Origin: Micromonospora antibiotica
GTDB taxonomy: Bacteria; Actinomycetota; Actinomycetes; Mycobacteriales; Micromonosporaceae
Assembly: GCF_017599305.1 (NCBI RefSeq)
Contig: NZ_JAGFWR010000028.1
Location: 20,479 to 84,478 of the forward strand
Direction: 5' to 3'
Length of the DNA stretch: 64,000 nucleotides
Both the position numbers and the translations under genes were made by a program. The notes under the pieces are model-generated. The model did not search any database. It was given only the letters and a program-made list of their open reading frames with translations, and was not told where the DNA came from. Shown here one piece after another: positions 61,880 through 64,000 of this stretch (the stretch's first letter is position 1; every line of letters begins with the position of its first letter).

Positions 61880-62530
61880 TCAGTTGCCCTTGGCGGTGCC
61901 GTCGAGCGGGACTCCCGGCGCAGCGGCGACATCGGGGCTGGCGGCGAGGCCGACGGCGATCCGGTCCGGGAGCGGATAGCCGCGCTCGGCGGGCAGGCGT
62001 GCTGCCGCTGCCTGCTCGTCACCCCGGCGCAGCAGGTCCCGGATCTGCTCGACGGCGGGGGTGACGTCCTCGACGGTGACGATCCAGTCATCGACGTACC
62101 GGTGGACGGCCTCGCCGGACAGCCCGACCTGTAGCGACCGGTACGGCAACGCGGTCAGACGCAGCGACCGCTCCGGGTCCCACTGCACCCGGACCGGGCT
62201 GGTCTTCACCTGCTGCGCCCAGGTCGCCGCGTCGCCGTGCAGGTCACGGTCGTAGTGGCTCAGGCAGGCGTGTGCCAGCGCCCACTCGAAACCCGCCCGG
62301 GTGATCTCGATGGACAGCACGCGTTCCTGCCCGGGCTTGGTGGCCCAGCCGCAGCGGTACATCATCCACAGGAACGACGGTTTGATCCACGTCATCCGGT
62401 CCCGTTTGAAGGGGGCCACGAAACGTCCGGCGTACACCGCCGGCAGCGCGATCTGCGGCGGGTACGCCTGGTACACGGTGATCGTCGTAGTCGAGTAGCG
62501 AGCACGGATCTGACGTACGGGTACGGACAT
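61880..62530 (-). CDS. DUF4291 domain protein
   Basis: ATG 62530 gives 216 residues. The DUF4291 hallmarks are clear: VRQIRARYSTTTITVYQAYP, IALPAVYAGRF, RDRMTWIKPSFLWMMYRCGW and KPGQERVLSIEITRAGFEWA. The family is widespread in bacteria and fungi and has no established activity known to me. It is transcribed alone, between the zinc-ribbon gene (convergent) and a membrane-anchored protein (divergent). Confidence 0.85.
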   Translation of the reverse strand: MSVPVRQIRARYSTTTITVYQAYPPQIALPAVYAGRFVAPFKRDRMTWIKPSFLWMMYRCGWATKPGQERVLSIEITRAGFEWALAHACLSHYDRDLHGDAATWAQQVKTSPVRVQWDPERSLRLTALPYRSLQVGLSGEAVHRYVDDWIVTVEDVTPAVEQIRDLLRRGDEQAAAARLPAERGYPLPDRIAVGLAASPDVAAAPGVPLDGTAKGN

Positions 62531-62703
62531 CCGCCGATCCTCGACGATCAGGAACCGGCAGGTCCACCGGATTCGCACCTGCACCGGTCCGCACCATCCC
62601 CAGTGGACCATGTCGCCGCATCGACCGCCTCCACGATGGACGGTGTCGGTTGCTCGCACCCGGTGTACTGAAAGCCCGCGTCGGCTGATCGAGGAGGGCA
62701 CGG

Positions 62704-63396
62704 ATGCGGCGATGGTGGCGAACGTTGAGGTCTGCCGAGCAGGTGGCTGCGCTCGGCGTGCTGGTGGCGGCGCTCGGCACGCTGGTCACGCTGATCGTGG
62801 GGGTCGTGGCGGCCATGCCGACCTACCGCACACCCGGCAAGGAGAGCCAGTCGGGTTCCGAGTCGTCGCTCGGCCAGATGTCACCGCCGGCTCCGACGCC
62901 GTCTCCACCAGGGACGCCGACCCCTGACGCATCGACCGGACCGGAGACGCCGACTCCACCGCCGACACGGAGCAGTCCACCTCCCACCCGGACGCCCTCC
63001 ACGACAGCTCCGACACCGTCCAGGACCCCGTCGGTGCGCTTCGCGATCACGAGTGCGACGGTCGTGCCGAACTGCTCGGACGTCTCCGGCACGGGGGACG
63101 AGCCGGCAGCGGGACGAACCGCCGTGATCTTCGTGCGCCCGGCCGGTGTCCAGGGCTACTTCTACGAACAGCCGCTCCACTTCCCCACCCCGCACACCTG
63201 GCAGGCGAACCGCGTCGTGGTCGGCGACGACAGGTCACCGGGACAGAGCTTCGAACTGCACGTCTACGCCGTCAGCGACGCGTACGCGAAGACGCTCAAG
63301 CAGACCGACGGCAGCCCCTACCTGGTCACGGAGGTGCCCGGCCAGCTGCTCACCTGGACCGCTGTGACACGCAACGACAAGCCCGGCAACTGCTGA
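62704..63396 (+). CDS. Membrane-anchored protein with Pro/Thr linker and extracellular domain
   Basis: This 230-residue protein has one N-terminal transmembrane helix (about 12-37, VAALGVLVAALGTLVTLIVG), a long Pro/Thr/Ser linker (about 59-110) and a C-terminal beta-rich domain (about 111-230: SVRFAITSATVVPNCSDV, AGRTAVIFVRPAGVQGYFY, ending in Cys). The two Cys residues could form a disulfide outside the cell. No family recognised. The type II topology with linker suits an outward-facing sensor or binding domain. Confidence 0.65.
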   Translation: MRRWWRTLRSAEQVAALGVLVAALGTLVTLIVGVVAAMPTYRTPGKESQSGSESSLGQMSPPAPTPSPPGTPTPDASTGPETPTPPPTRSSPPPTRTPSTTAPTPSRTPSVRFAITSATVVPNCSDVSGTGDEPAAGRTAVIFVRPAGVQGYFYEQPLHFPTPHTWQANRVVVGDDRSPGQSFELHVYAVSDAYAKTLKQTDGSPYLVTEVPGQLLTWTAVTRNDKPGNC

Positions 63397-63441
63397 ACGC
63401 GCCGTGTGTCACCTTCCCGGCACCCCCTGCCGTGTCCGCCC

Positions 63442-63795
63442 TCAACGACCCTCACCCGGATGGCGGCTGCGCGTCAGGAGGTAGCCGGCGTAGGCGGCCA
63501 ACGCCACGGCCGCCACCGCCGCCGTCGGACCGACCAGCGTGCGGGCGCTCTCGCGGGACCCCATCGCGACCCCCGAGGAACGGTCGGCCAGCAACGACCA
63601 GCGGGACCGCCACGACAGGGCCGACCCGACCGAGAGCGCCGACCCGATGGACAGGACCGATCCGGCGGAGCCGACGCTGCCGACGGAGGCGATCGAGCCG
63701 ACGCTGCCGATGGACAGCACCGAGCCCCGGGACCCGATCGACAACACCGAGTCGGTGGACCACAACGACAGCCGCGACGATCCGGTGGAGGTCAT
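63442..63795 (-). CDS. Small S-x-G-S repeat protein with C-terminal membrane helix
   Basis: ATG 63795 gives 117 residues. Residues about 15-62 are a chain of SVLSIGS, SVGSIAS and SVGSAGS units with period six or seven. A basic stretch follows (SWRSRWSLLADRSSG), then one transmembrane helix (TAAVAAVALAAYAGYLL) and a short basic tail. The repeats could form a small beta-solenoid or a Ser/Gly-rich sheet. No function is known to me. A long opposite-strand frame over the same DNA is its mirror image and is not counted as a gene. Confidence 0.6.
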   Translation of the reverse strand: MTSTGSSRLSLWSTDSVLSIGSRGSVLSIGSVGSIASVGSVGSAGSVLSIGSALSVGSALSWRSRWSLLADRSSGVAMGSRESARTLVGPTAAVAAVALAAYAGYLLTRSRHPGEGR

Positions 63796-63880
63796 GGGAG
63801 CATTGTCCCCCACCCCGGTCGCACCCGAGGACCGTTCGGACCCGTCCCCGGTCGGTACGCGGGGAGACCGCGTGCTGCTA

Positions 63881-64000
63881 GGCCCTGTGTCGAAGTTGGT
63901 CACAGCCACTCGTTGATCGCGGCGATGTGCACGGTGGCCTCGTAGCGCACGGCGAGCTTGTCGAAGCGGGTCGCCACAGCGCGGTTGCGTTTGAGTCTGT
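63881..64000 (-). mobile_element. IS5-type insertion sequence, right end (cut by window end)
   Basis: The transposase terminus and an outer end GGCCCTGTGTCGAAGTTGG starting near 63881 mark the end of an IS5-type element. CTAG at 63878-63881 fits the YTAR target preferred by IS5 elements. The rest of the element lies beyond the window, so intactness cannot be judged. Confidence 0.7.
63900..64000 (-). CDS. IS5-family transposase, C-terminal fragment
   Basis: The minus strand reads RLKRNRAVATRFDKLAVRYE, then ATVHIAAINEWL and a stop at 63900-63902. This is the typical C-terminus of actinobacterial IS5/IS1648-like DDE transposases (FDKLAxRYxATVxIAAI). Only about 33 residues are in the window, and the start is beyond base 64000. 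Confidence 0.8.
   Translation of the reverse strand, partial: RLKRNRAVATRFDKLAVRYEATVHIAAINEWL

Noticed and set aside
63539..63916. Plus-strand frame over the S-x-G-S repeat gene, rich in D-P-T-E
   Set aside because: It is the reverse image of the Ser/Gly repeats and has no ribosome site. The minus frame has a membrane helix and a plausible start.

Overview
The window is high-GC actinobacterial chromosome. The GC-rich third codon positions, GTG starts, 1- and 4-base stop/start overlaps, and many secreted glycoside hydrolases with CBM2, ricin-B or AbfB modules point to the Micromonosporaceae, most likely Micromonospora. That placement is inference from gene content and was not checked by search.

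Layout. 0-3.5 kb: the end of an MFS exporter, a tRNA whose anticodon loop is split by about 54 nt, a TerD-like gene broken by one in-frame TAA, and an XRE-regulator remnant. 3.5-8.5 kb: two secreted multidomain proteins (ThuA/DUF1080 and a PQQ-type sugar dehydrogenase) ending in near-duplicate CBM/ricin-B modules. 8.8-9.4 kb: a DHFR-like reductase. 9.5-16.6 kb: a compact divergent biosynthetic cluster (free-standing adenylation domain plus carrier protein, facing an R2-like diiron protein, second carrier protein, fatty-acyl-AMP ligase, transglutaminase-like protein and acyl-ACP thioesterase). It has no condensation domain. 16.8-19.7 kb: DinB-like, methyltransferase and hydrolase operon opposite an XRE-cupin regulator.

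19.8-23.1 kb: an NB-ARC/TPR STAND protein translationally coupled to a two-helix membrane protein. Both carry RHIM-like amyloid-signalling motifs, one in the STAND protein and two in the membrane protein. 23.3-25.2 kb: xenobiotic acetyltransferase with divergent TetR, and a small membrane protein. 25.8-35.2 kb: a polysaccharide island (GH28-CBM2, ricin-GH46 chitosanase, GH2-AbfB, LacI regulator) with a stand-alone flavin halogenase inside it. 35.5-40.6 kb: a nitrate/sulfonate-type ABC operon with an MFS exporter and a second binding-protein fold lacking a signal peptide. 40.7-42.6 kb: DUF1062 protein and a mycothiol-dependent maleylpyruvate-isomerase-like protein. 42.7-53.9 kb: a catabolic island (Fe-alcohol dehydrogenase, aldehyde dehydrogenase, five-gene two-ATPase sugar/polyol ABC importer, divergent GntR regulator, DJ-1/PfpI protein and hydrolase).

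54.0-59.3 kb: a probable antiphage/immune island. It holds a TIR-like protein of the CAP12/PCTIR type, a pair of divergent paralogues of unrecognised family that each carry HExxH plus a second conserved His-Glu, and a two-helix membrane protein with a ThsA-type macro domain (type II Thoeris effector architecture). 59.7-63.8 kb: unusual small proteins (an almost Lys/Arg-free acidic repeat protein coupled to a multi-zinc-ribbon protein, a DUF4291 protein, a membrane-anchored Pro/Thr-linker protein and an S-x-G-S repeat protein). The window ends inside an IS5-type transposase.

The strongest candidates for undescribed biology are the TIR/macro/HExxH island, the amyloid-motif STAND pair, and the condensation-domain-free cluster in which a transglutaminase-like protein could make the amide bond.
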